The notes under the pieces: generated by a model
Database searches by the model: none
The model's input: only the letters and a program-made list of their open reading frames with translations
What the model was told of the DNA's origin: nothing
Shown here: piece after piece, positions 57,254 to 64,000 of the stretch
Layout of the letters: each line of letters starts with the position of its first letter
Position numbering within the stretch: position 1 is the stretch's first letter
Translations under genes and position numbers: made by a program
Source: JAAYZH01 sp964479695
Lineage (GTDB): Bacteria > Bacillota > Clostridia > Saccharofermentanales > Fastidiosipilaceae
Direction: 5' to 3'
NCBI GenBank assembly: GCA_964479695.1
Contig: CAYZSO010000001.1
Coordinates: forward strand, 114,016-178,015
DNA length: 64,000 nt

Positions 57254-58861
57254 ATGGCTATGCGTTATGAAGATCTCCGTGAGCAGTATCCGGAGTTTAT
57301 CTATAAAGAATTTCAGGTAAGCCGGGAAGCAGGCGGCATAAGGGTCACCTATCATTTTGCCGTTCCGGGTTTGGCCGAATTCCATCCGACCCTCTATTTC
57401 CCCATCGATCAATGGAAGGTCGTAAATGACCCCTTAGCTCCCCTCGGTCAGCAAATCCTCTTCAATATCGGTTTGGTCGAGCTGATCAGCTACTGGAAAA
57501 TCGCTTGTCCCCCGCAAATCACGATCGAAGCCGCTCATCTACCGGATGAGCAGGTGGGTTTCTGGAAGGACCTCTATTTCAATGGTTTAGGCGAATTCTT
57601 TTACACCAATGGCATCAATCCAACGAAGGACAACTTCCTCTCCATCCGTTCCGCAACCTCTAGTGTAGTTGCAGCCCCAAGCGTAGATGCAGCCCCAAGC
57701 GTAGATGCAGCCCCTGGCGTGGATGCAGCCTCTAGTGTGGCCAAAGCCGCCGAACCCCTTCGCACATCAATTCCACAGCCCGAGTCGTTCCACACATCAA
57801 GCACTCAGTCCAAGCACTTCAACAAAGCCGGCACACAAATCGTGCCAATCGGCGGCGGCAAAGACTCCATCGTCACCATTGAACATCTCAGAGACGATCG
57901 AGAGAAAAATCTCCTCTTCAGTATCAATCCGACTCAAGCTGCGCTCGATACCATGACCGTTGCCGGATACGAGGAAGACCGGCGTCTGATTGTTGAACGT
58001 ACACTCGATCCGGAAATGTTGCGGCTGAACCATGAAGGTTTCCTGAATGGCCACACGCCGTTTTCGGCTTTGTTAGCCTTTGTCAGTTATTATTGTGCGT
58101 ATGTGACCGGCAGTGAAGCCATCATCTTGTCTAATGAAGCCAGCGCCAATGCGGCCACAGTACCGGGCACCGAGATCAATCATCAATACTCCAAGACTTC
58201 GCAATTTGAACATGCTTTCCAGGCCCATACAAGTCAGTATTTTGTACCGGAGATCACTTATTTCAGTTTAATGCGCCCCTTTGCTGAAATTGCGATTGCC
58301 AAGGCTTTTACGCGCTACCCCCAATATTTTTCTGTGTTTCGCTCCTGTAATGTGGGCTCCAAGCAGAATATTTGGTGTGGCCATTGTTCGAAATGTCTCT
58401 TCGTGTACACCGTGCTTTCGCCCTTCTTAAGTCAGGAGGAGTTGATCAATATTTTTGGTTCCGATCTCTGGACCACGGTGGATCTTGAAAACGACTTCGC
58501 CAAACTTCTGGGCGCCGTCAACGTGAAACCCTTCGAATGTGTCGGCACGGTAGAAGAAGTACAATATGCCCTTTATTTAACAGTCAATCAGCGTCTTGAC
58601 GCAGGTGAGCATGTAGCTGACCTGCCAAGACTTCTGCTCCAGGGGATTGACGCGGCGAGATCGGGCCTTCTCTCGCAACTCCTCTGGGACGATGAAAAGA
58701 ATCGCCTAATCTCACTCAGCCCGGAGGATCCTTTGGCCAAATGGCACGAGGACGAAAACGTCCCTCCACGCTACAAACCCATGATTGCGGATATCGTCTC
58801 AGAAGGAGATCGCTATGCTGTAGGGCAGGGCGATGCCGAGGATAAACGCTATGCTGAGTGA
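57254..58861 (+). CDS. murL: MurL-like UDP-MurNAc-L-Ala-L-Glu epimerase
   Basis: A 535-residue protein that I assign to MurL, which in Xanthomonas converts the L-Glu of UDP-MurNAc-L-Ala-L-Glu to D-Glu using ATP. It has an ATP-pyrophosphatase-like loop IGGGKDSIVTIEHL in the second third, IILSNEASANAATVPGTEIN, and a cysteine cluster NIWCGHCSKCLFVYTVLSPF. The strongest support is the overlapping downstream murD-type gene, the same pairing as murL-murD2. Residues about 137-165 are a repeat-encoded Ala/Ser/Val/Pro linker (APSVDAAPSVDAAPGVDA). The call is from motif memory plus context; another PP-loop enzyme is the alternative. Confidence 0.75.
   Translation: MAMRYEDLREQYPEFIYKEFQVSREAGGIRVTYHFAVPGLAEFHPTLYFPIDQWKVVNDPLAPLGQQILFNIGLVELISYWKIACPPQITIEAAHLPDEQVGFWKDLYFNGLGEFFYTNGINPTKDNFLSIRSATSSVVAAPSVDAAPSVDAAPGVDAASSVAKAAEPLRTSIPQPESFHTSSTQSKHFNKAGTQIVPIGGGKDSIVTIEHLRDDREKNLLFSINPTQAALDTMTVAGYEEDRRLIVERTLDPEMLRLNHEGFLNGHTPFSALLAFVSYYCAYVTGSEAIILSNEASANAATVPGTEINHQYSKTSQFEHAFQAHTSQYFVPEITYFSLMRPFAEIAIAKAFTRYPQYFSVFRSCNVGSKQNIWCGHCSKCLFVYTVLSPFLSQEELINIFGSDLWTTVDLENDFAKLLGAVNVKPFECVGTVEEVQYALYLTVNQRLDAGEHVADLPRLLLQGIDAARSGLLSQLLWDDEKNRLISLSPEDPLAKWHEDENVPPRYKPMIADIVSEGDRYAVGQGDAEDKRYAE
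57660..57742 (+). repeat. 18-bp tandem repeat encoding a linker in MurL
   Basis: In-frame copies of GCAGCCCCAAGCGTAGAT, with diverged flanking copies, encode AAPSVD units between the N-terminal part and the ATP-binding loop of the MurL-like protein. Confidence 0.92.
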
Positions 58862-60275
58862 CTTGCTTCGTTATTTAGCTAAGAAAAAGATTCTCATCTT
58901 GGGGTATGGAAGAGAGGGGAGGTCTTCGTGGGCATTTCTTGAGAAACATCAAGAGACGCTTGAAGCGACGATCACCATCGCCGACCTCAAGGAAATCCCC
59001 GATCCGCCTGCGGAGGCCACGGTGGTCACAGGGCCTCATTATCTCGAGACGATGCGAGGGCAAGACCTGGTTTTGAAAGCACCGGGGATTTCTTTCCGTG
59101 ATTTTACCATTCTCCGCGAAGACAAGATCACCTTGGCCGAGTTTCCCGGGACTGAAATCAGCGGGCAGATGGATCTGTTTTTGCGCTTCACGCCCGCCCA
59201 TGTGATTGGCGTCAGCGGTACAAAAGGCAAGTCCACTACGACGAGCCTCTGTTACGAAATCCTGCGCCGCTTCACAGCCGACAGCTATCTCCTAGGGAAT
59301 ATCGGCGTCCCGGTTCTTGACCACTTCGAAGCCATGAGCGAAACGACCTATTGCGCAGTCGAGATGTCCTCGCACCAACTGGAATTTGTGACCGCCTCCC
59401 CGGAAGTCGCTGTGCTGACCAACTTCTATCCCGAACATTTAGATCATTATCGAGACTACGACCAATATCTCGAGGCTAAACTCAATATCCTCCGCTACCA
59501 GACGAGTGCCGACACAGCGGTGCTCAGCAGCTTCGAAGAGACCTTGATCGACAAGGCTTTGGCCGAAGTGAGAGGGAATCTCTACCTAGTGAGAGACAGC
59601 GAGAAAGAAGACTACTATCCCTCAGAAGCTCCCTCACCGACGAAAACCTTTACCCTAGGTGAGGACTTGGGCGAGGGTCTGCAATTCTCAGCTAATGAAG
59701 AAACGTATACCCTGCCAACGAATCCTGCCCTTCTAGGTCGCCACGTTTATCGAGATGCTCTGCTGGCCTTGGCTGCAACATCGGCTCTCGGCGTCCCTCT
59801 GGACCTCCAGCTCGCCGGCATTGCCGAATTCCCGGGGATCGCTCATCGTCTGGAGCCTATTGGCGAGGTGGATGGCGTCCATTATTATAATGATTCCATT
59901 GCCACGATTCCGCAGGCCACGATTCTGGCTCTGGAAGCGCTGGCAACTGTCGGTCCAGTAACGACTCTCTTGGTCGGGGGGATGGATCGAGGGCTTGATT
60001 ATGGCCCGTTTGTCGAGGAGCTGAGGCGCTTTCCGATCCGTAACCTGATCTGCTTGCCGGATACCGGAGCGAAGATCAAGGCACTTGCCTCTAAGTACTT
60101 CACTTGTACAGAGGTAGAGAGTATGAGGGAGGCGGTTGCTTTGGCCAAAGCCGCCACCCGCAAAGGCGAGATCTGCCTGCTGTCTCCCGCTGCCTCAAGT
60201 TACAATCGTTATAAGAACTTCGAAGAGAGAGGAGAGGACTTCCGAGAACAAGTTCTGGGGAAGAACGGACTATGA
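58851..60275 (+). CDS. murD2: MurD-type amino acid ligase, probably MurD2 (L-glutamate-adding)
   Basis: A 474-residue Mur ligase. It has VIGVSGTKGKSTTTSL for ATP, the DHYRDYDQYLEAK central region, and HRLEPIGEVDGVHYYNDSIA near residue 350. In canonical MurD the matching motif is NDSKATN, whose lysine contacts D-Glu; here it is N347-D-S-I350-A-T, with Ile in the lysine place. The last motif is LSPAASSYNRYKNFEERG instead of the usual SxDQF. These changes and the adjacent MurL-like gene suggest MurD2, which adds L-Glu to UDP-MurNAc-L-Ala. ATG 58851 follows GAGG and overlaps murL by 11 bp; ATG 58833 is an alternative. Confidence 0.8.
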   Translation: MLSDLLRYLAKKKILILGYGREGRSSWAFLEKHQETLEATITIADLKEIPDPPAEATVVTGPHYLETMRGQDLVLKAPGISFRDFTILREDKITLAEFPGTEISGQMDLFLRFTPAHVIGVSGTKGKSTTTSLCYEILRRFTADSYLLGNIGVPVLDHFEAMSETTYCAVEMSSHQLEFVTASPEVAVLTNFYPEHLDHYRDYDQYLEAKLNILRYQTSADTAVLSSFEETLIDKALAEVRGNLYLVRDSEKEDYYPSEAPSPTKTFTLGEDLGEGLQFSANEETYTLPTNPALLGRHVYRDALLALAATSALGVPLDLQLAGIAEFPGIAHRLEPIGEVDGVHYYNDSIATIPQATILALEALATVGPVTTLLVGGMDRGLDYGPFVEELRRFPIRNLICLPDTGAKIKALASKYFTCTEVESMREAVALAKAATRKGEICLLSPAASSYNRYKNFEERGEDFREQVLGKNGL

Positions 60276-61171
60276 TTGAAGGCGACAAGGGTGAAATTTT
60301 ACTTATTTTGAATCCTATTGCCGGCAAAGGCCGTGCCGTAGAGATGCTTCATGAGTATTTGCCTGTCTTGGAAGAGCACGATACTCACGTAACGATTTAC
60401 TATACGAAAGAAGCGGGTGACGCGATTTCTCTGGTCCGAACCGAGGGGCAGGGATATAAACGGATTATCGCTGCGGGTGGCGACGGCACCTTAAATGAGC
60501 TAGTGAACGGTGTCATTTCGGGAAATGTTCAGGCGGATCTGGGATACTTGCCGATCGGCACTACGTGTGATTTTGCCGCTACCTTGGGCCTTCCGAAAGA
60601 CCTGGCTGCGGCGGCCGAAATCGCCAAGTATGGGACCCCGCAAGAACTGGATTGCGGGTTGTTCAATAACAAAAGAAATTTCATCTACGTGGCCAGTTTC
60701 GGCGCGTTTACGGATGTCTCCTATGACACGCCTGTCGAACTCAAGAATAATATTGGGCGCATGGCTTATTTTGTACGGGCGCTCAAGAATTTAAGCAATT
60801 TGCCGAACTTGGCGCTCACCCTTGAGACGGCCGAAAATTCGCTTGAAGGCAATTTCCTTTTCGGAGCTGTATTAAACACCACGCAACTAGGCGGCTTCCT
60901 GAAGCTGGATCCGGCCGTGGTCAGCTTGGATGATGGGTATTTTGAGATCTTGCTGGTTCATTACCCGAAAGGTCCTGCAGATGTCACAGCCATCATTAAT
61001 GGCTTGATGAACATGGACTATTCCGGGTCGCCCTTTGTTTTCTTCAAGACGAAGGAAGCGGTCTTCCGTTTCCAAGAAGAAGTGGCATGGACCCTGGATG
61101 GTGAATATGGAGGAGCCTCCCCGATTGCCGCTGTCAAAGTCTTGCCCAAAGCCTGGAAACTCACAACCTGA
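60272..61171 (+). CDS. Diacylglycerol kinase family lipid kinase (YegS/DagK type)
   Basis: A 299-residue lipid kinase. The N-terminus has LLILNPIAGKGRA, the nucleotide motif is IIAAGGDGTLNELVNGV, and LGYLPIGTTCDFAATLGLP and ASFGAFTDVSYDTP follow as in DagK. Family members phosphorylate diacylglycerol or related lipids for recycling. Its ATG overlaps the murD2 stop by four bases (ATGA), so it belongs to the murL-murD2 transcript, linking wall and membrane lipid synthesis. No terminator was seen after it. Confidence 0.92.
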   Translation: MIEGDKGEILLILNPIAGKGRAVEMLHEYLPVLEEHDTHVTIYYTKEAGDAISLVRTEGQGYKRIIAAGGDGTLNELVNGVISGNVQADLGYLPIGTTCDFAATLGLPKDLAAAAEIAKYGTPQELDCGLFNNKRNFIYVASFGAFTDVSYDTPVELKNNIGRMAYFVRALKNLSNLPNLALTLETAENSLEGNFLFGAVLNTTQLGGFLKLDPAVVSLDDGYFEILLVHYPKGPADVTAIINGLMNMDYSGSPFVFFKTKEAVFRFQEEVAWTLDGEYGGASPIAAVKVLPKAWKLTT

Positions 61172-61304
61172 TTTTTGCCTTCTAGCTGTTTCTCCGGTTC
61201 AGGTTCGGTCAGATAGGCAAATCGTTTTTCTCTACTTGAAACGCACTTGCTGACAAATTCATTTGTTTCATTACTTCCATTCATGATTCGTTAATAGTCT
61301 TGTA

Positions 61305-61333
61305 TTGAACTTTAATTATCAGAAGAATATTCT
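61305..61333 (+). promoter_or_regulatory. Promoter of the flavoprotein gene
   Basis: TTGAAC and TATTCT are separated by 17 bp, 46 bp before the start codon. The -10 box TATTCT is the same as before malQ. Confidence 0.65.
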
Positions 61334-61379
61334 TGTAGGGTAGCCTATTGCTACAAAAATATTTGTTGGAGGCTTCCTA

Positions 61380-63365
61380 ATGGAATATGAATTTCAGAAA
61401 TTAAACACACCGTACCAGATCGGCAAAGTACGGATCAAAAATCGTTTTGCGATGGCGCCGATGGGGCAAGGGGACAACTTCGGTCCTTACGGTGAGTTTT
61501 CACCGAAGGGGATCGCCTATTTCGAAGAACGGGCACAGGGCGGCTTTGGCCTGATCTTCACCGGTGCGCAAATGGCCGATACCACGGTGGATCCTTATTC
61601 CATTCTGGCAGCACCGAGTCCTTCCTACAGTCCGACCTTCTACAAGCGCTCTGCGTTGGACTTGAATGAACGTTGCCATCAATATGGCACGAAGGTTTTC
61701 GCCCAGGTCACGATGGGACTTGGTCGCAATTTACCGGGAGCCAAAACGGCGGGTGATGTGGAGATTTTCGGCGATCCCAATACGCGAGGGGTCATGCTCA
61801 CGACCGAAGAAGTGCAGGAGAAGATCAAATCCGTTGTCGATACGGCTGCCTTTATGAAAGAGTGTGGTTTCGACGGTGTCGAAGTTCACGCTTTGCATTG
61901 GGGCTATTTGCTGGATGCTTTTGCGATGAGCATTACCAATAACCGCACGGATCAGTACGGCGGCAGTTTAGAGAATAGGTTACGTCCTTGTAAGGAAATT
62001 ATTGAAGGGATCAGAGAGGTTTGCGGACCTGATTTCCCTGTTTCGATTCGTGTCGGACTTAAGTCCTATATCAAAGGCCTTAATAAAGGGTCAATCACCG
62101 GCGAACCGGAGGCCGGGCGCACGCTGGAAGAGGGTGTGGAGATCTGTAAACTTCTGGAGTCCTACGGCTATGATTGCTTGAACGTTGATGCGGGGATCTA
62201 CGATTCGTTCTACTATGCTTGCCCGCCAATGTACATCGAGAAGGGTTTCACGCTTGATCTGGCCAAAGCCGTCAAGAAGGCAGTGAAGATCCCGGTTCTG
62301 GTTGGCGGCAGTCGTTTGGATGAAGCGAAATATGCGATGGAAGCGGTTCGCGAAGATACCGGCGATGCTGTGGTCTTGGGGCGGGCGGCTTTGGCCGATC
62401 CATTCTTGCCAAAGAAATACGAAAGCGGAAATGTGGAAGATGTCAGACCCTGTATCGGCTGCAATATGTGCCTCTACACGTCACAAATTGGGATGAACTT
62501 GGAGTGCGCTGTGAATCCCCAGACCGGACGGGAAACGGAAGCTCGTTTGGAGCCGGCGCTGACGAAGAAGAATGTTCTCGTTGTCGGCGGCGGGCTGGCT
62601 GGTATGGAAGCGGCCAGAACGCTGAAACTCCGCGGACACGATGTTTCTGTTTATGAAAAGTCTGATCGACTGGCCGGTAATTTGAATGGTGCCGGTGGCC
62701 ATGAATTCAAACATGATGTGAAAAGATTGAGCCAATGGTACCAGAAGCAATTGCAGGATTTGGCGATCCCGGTGACCATGAACACGGAATTGACCGCTGC
62801 TGACATCACGGCGAAGAACCCTGATGTGGTGATCTTGGCGACTGGCTCGATCCCGGTTACCCTGAATTTCCCAGGCAGTGACCGTGCAAAAGTCTTGCCA
62901 TGCCTCGAGGCTATCGAGCATGAAGAGAAGGTTGGTCAAAAGGTCGTGGTTGTCGGCGGGGGCCAAATTGGCTGCGAGATTGCTATTGACCTGGCGGACA
63001 AAGGCCACGAGGTTTCCATTGTCGAAGCCGCGGCTGACATTCTGAGTTCCGGTGCTGCGATTCCTTTCATGAACAAAATGGCCTTGGTTGACATTCTGGA
63101 ATATCAGAAGGTGCCTGTGTACACGTCAGCTCACTTAGATTCTGTCGATGCGGACGGCGCAAATGTCACATTGACGAAAACGGATGAGACCCTGCACATT
63201 GACGCGGATACAGTCATTCTTTCTGTTGGCTTCAAGACCAAACCGTCGCTTGCCTCAGAATTAGTCGGCAAAAACATCGAATTCTATGAAGTTGGTGATG
63301 GCGTCAAAGTCGGCGATGTCCGCACCACTGTCCACAGCGCCTTCGAGGTCGCACGGCGCGTTTGA
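61380..63365 (+). CDS. Old Yellow Enzyme family NADH:flavin oxidoreductase (2,4-dienoyl-CoA reductase/BaiH type)
   Basis: A 661-residue iron-sulfur flavoprotein. The N-terminal TIM barrel binds FMN (GKVRIKNRFAMAPMGQGD, then VEVHALHWGYLLDAFAMSIT). A cysteine set, CIGCNMCLYTSQIGMNLECA, holds a 4Fe-4S cluster at about residues 360-380. The C-terminal half has two nucleotide folds for FAD and NAD(P) (VLVVGGGLAGMEAARTL and VVVVGGGQIGCEIAIDLADK). Members reduce enoyl or dienoyl substrates, including bile acids and enoates, in anaerobes. The substrate is unknown. GGAGG lies before the ATG. It forms a single-gene unit. Confidence 0.93.
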   Translation: MEYEFQKLNTPYQIGKVRIKNRFAMAPMGQGDNFGPYGEFSPKGIAYFEERAQGGFGLIFTGAQMADTTVDPYSILAAPSPSYSPTFYKRSALDLNERCHQYGTKVFAQVTMGLGRNLPGAKTAGDVEIFGDPNTRGVMLTTEEVQEKIKSVVDTAAFMKECGFDGVEVHALHWGYLLDAFAMSITNNRTDQYGGSLENRLRPCKEIIEGIREVCGPDFPVSIRVGLKSYIKGLNKGSITGEPEAGRTLEEGVEICKLLESYGYDCLNVDAGIYDSFYYACPPMYIEKGFTLDLAKAVKKAVKIPVLVGGSRLDEAKYAMEAVREDTGDAVVLGRAALADPFLPKKYESGNVEDVRPCIGCNMCLYTSQIGMNLECAVNPQTGRETEARLEPALTKKNVLVVGGGLAGMEAARTLKLRGHDVSVYEKSDRLAGNLNGAGGHEFKHDVKRLSQWYQKQLQDLAIPVTMNTELTAADITAKNPDVVILATGSIPVTLNFPGSDRAKVLPCLEAIEHEEKVGQKVVVVGGGQIGCEIAIDLADKGHEVSIVEAAADILSSGAAIPFMNKMALVDILEYQKVPVYTSAHLDSVDADGANVTLTKTDETLHIDADTVILSVGFKTKPSLASELVGKNIEFYEVGDGVKVGDVRTTVHSAFEVARRV

Positions 63366-63430
63366 TGTTGGTAGGTTAGGCGGCGCTTGATGTCGGGAGG
63401 CGCCGCGCTGCGCGCTTGATGTTGTAAGGC
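63352..63430 (+). repeat. Degenerate GCGCTTGATGT repeats and hairpin after the flavoprotein gene
   Basis: Three diverged copies of GCGYTTGATGTTGG surround the gene end, and GCGGCGC pairs with GCGCCGC to form a 7-bp stem. No T-run follows the hairpin. The rest of the gap up to tRNA-Leu holds no recognised feature. Confidence 0.6.
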
Positions 63431-63625
63431 GTGTTTAAGAGTGTCAGGTGAGGCACATCTTGTAAGACAGTGTTGTCACTAGCTTAGCGGTCAACGATCG
63501 ATTCGTATCACTCAGCAGCGCCGGCAAATATCTTTAGCTGCAGATTCGAAATTTTATCCGAAGCTAGCAAAAAAGCTAGCAAACAGCAGATTTGTGATTC
63601 GTAGAAAAAAGGACACTTAGGTATG

Positions 63626-63657
63626 AAAAAGCCCGGGAAGGTTAACTTCTCGGGCTT
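63626..63657 (-). terminator. Terminator of tRNA-Leu (CAA)
   Basis: On the minus strand AAGCCCGAGAAG pairs with CTTCCCGGGCTT (one mismatch) and is followed by TTTTC. It lies just behind the tRNA. Confidence 0.9.
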
Positions 63658-63660
63658 ATC

Positions 63661-63744
63661 TGGTGCCGGTGGTGGGACTCGAACCCACACACCTCGCGGT
63701 ACACGATTTTGAGTCGCGCTCGTCTGCCATTCCGACACACCGGC
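63661..63744 (-). tRNA. tRNA-Leu (anticodon CAA)
   Basis: An 84-nt class II tRNA on the minus strand with acceptor GCCGGTG/CACCGGC, anticodon loop CTCAAAA, long variable arm, T loop GGTTCGAGTCC and encoded CCA. Confidence 0.96.
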
Positions 63745-63779
63745 ATTTATTCAAGCGACATTCCAGTTGAATAAGGAAC

Positions 63780-63808
63780 ATAATAATTATGTTCGGCTGT
63801 AATGTCAA
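63780..63808 (-). promoter_or_regulatory. Promoter of tRNA-Leu (CAA)
   Basis: On the minus strand TTGACA and TATTAT are separated by 17 bp, 36 bp before the tRNA. Confidence 0.9.
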
Positions 63809-63822
63809 ACAGGAATTTAACT

Positions 63823-63852
63823 TTGCACTTGCACTTGCACTTGCACTTGCAC
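63823..63852 (+). repeat. TTGCAC hexanucleotide array
   Basis: Five perfect copies of TTGCAC lie just upstream of the tRNA-Leu promoter. Confidence 0.95.
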
Positions 63853-63858
63853 TTAAGT

Positions 63859-64000
63859 AGCAAGTTTGGAGATGTGTGCAAGCTGAGTGACATGTCACGC
63901 ATAAACTTCGGCTCTATCATGCACATAAAAGCAAATTTAAAGATATGTGCAAGCTGAGTGACATGTCACGCATAAACTTCGGCTCTATCATGCACATAAA
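63859..64000. repeat. 71-bp tandem repeat, two copies, running off the window
   Basis: Copy 1 (63859-63929) and copy 2 (63930-64000) are nearly identical apart from a few changes in the first 20 bp. Each contains the 12-bp palindrome GTGACATGTCAC. In copy 2, TATGTGCA and TGCACATA are outer inverted arms about 40 bp apart. Because copy 2 ends exactly at the window edge, more copies may follow. Confidence 0.92.

Noticed and set aside
63859..64000. CRISPR array
   Set aside because: The 71-bp copies abut directly without unique spacers, and no cas gene is in the window.

Overview
The window looks like a chromosomal segment of an anaerobic Bacillota bacterium, most likely class Clostridia. Supporting this are RNase Y with YmdB, paired DUF881 proteins, an Asp23/AmaP/DUF2273 cluster, the run xseA-xseB-ispA-dxs-nadK-argR-recN, a 2-oxoacid:ferredoxin oxidoreductase, an NfnAB-type transhydrogenase and formate-tetrahydrofolate ligase. 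The genus cannot be fixed from the sequence alone. Gene density is high, nearly all genes are housekeeping, and no phage, insertion sequence or CRISPR array was seen.

Layout. 1-7.4 kb (+): end of an exopolyphosphatase-like gene, ppk1, a glyoxalase-fold protein, a fused nfnAB, a membrane-anchored zinc peptidase and tcdA. 7.5-10.6 kb (-): tRNA-Gly/tRNA-Arg and korAB. 10.8-20.9 kb (+): a DUF488 protein, fhs, a divergent type IIA topoisomerase pair, an acetyltransferase, a disulfide oxidoreductase and ansA. An aspartate kinase lies on the minus strand (20.9-22.2 kb). 22.4-46.5 kb (+): yqeG, efp, envelope-stress genes, nusB, xseAB, isoprenoid genes ispA/dxs, nadK, argR, recN, RNase Y, lspA, rluD, DUF881 genes, phoH, pgpH, a ybeY-era fusion and recO. 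A Rad3/DinG-like helicase (-) overlaps the end of recO. 49-52.7 kb is less conserved: a zinc-ribbon membrane protein, a membrane protein with an HExxH motif, a frameshifted DUF2975 gene and its HTH partner. 53-56.6 kb holds malQ with a LacI regulator and an acetyltransferase. 56.9-63.7 kb holds tRNA-Met, tRNA-Tyr, an apparent MurL/MurD2 pair, a lipid kinase, an Old Yellow Enzyme family flavoprotein and tRNA-Leu.

How the genes work together. nfnAB and korAB handle ferredoxin-linked electron and 2-oxoacid metabolism, fhs feeds one-carbon folate chemistry, ppk and the exopolyphosphatase-like gene handle polyphosphate, ispA and dxs make isoprenoid precursors, and ybeY-era, rny, rluD, efp and nusB serve RNA processing and translation. 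MurL and MurD2 would supply the D-glutamate of peptidoglycan by adding L-Glu first and epimerising it afterwards.

Two DNA-level patterns stand out. First, the 10-mer GGCTTTGGCC or its complement occurs at 21 loci by manual scan, on both strands, in three reading frames and once between genes. Second, short tandem repeats of 4 to 24 bp recur at gene ends, between genes and in protein linkers, where they add low-complexity tails. Both suggest genome-wide processes rather than local gene function.
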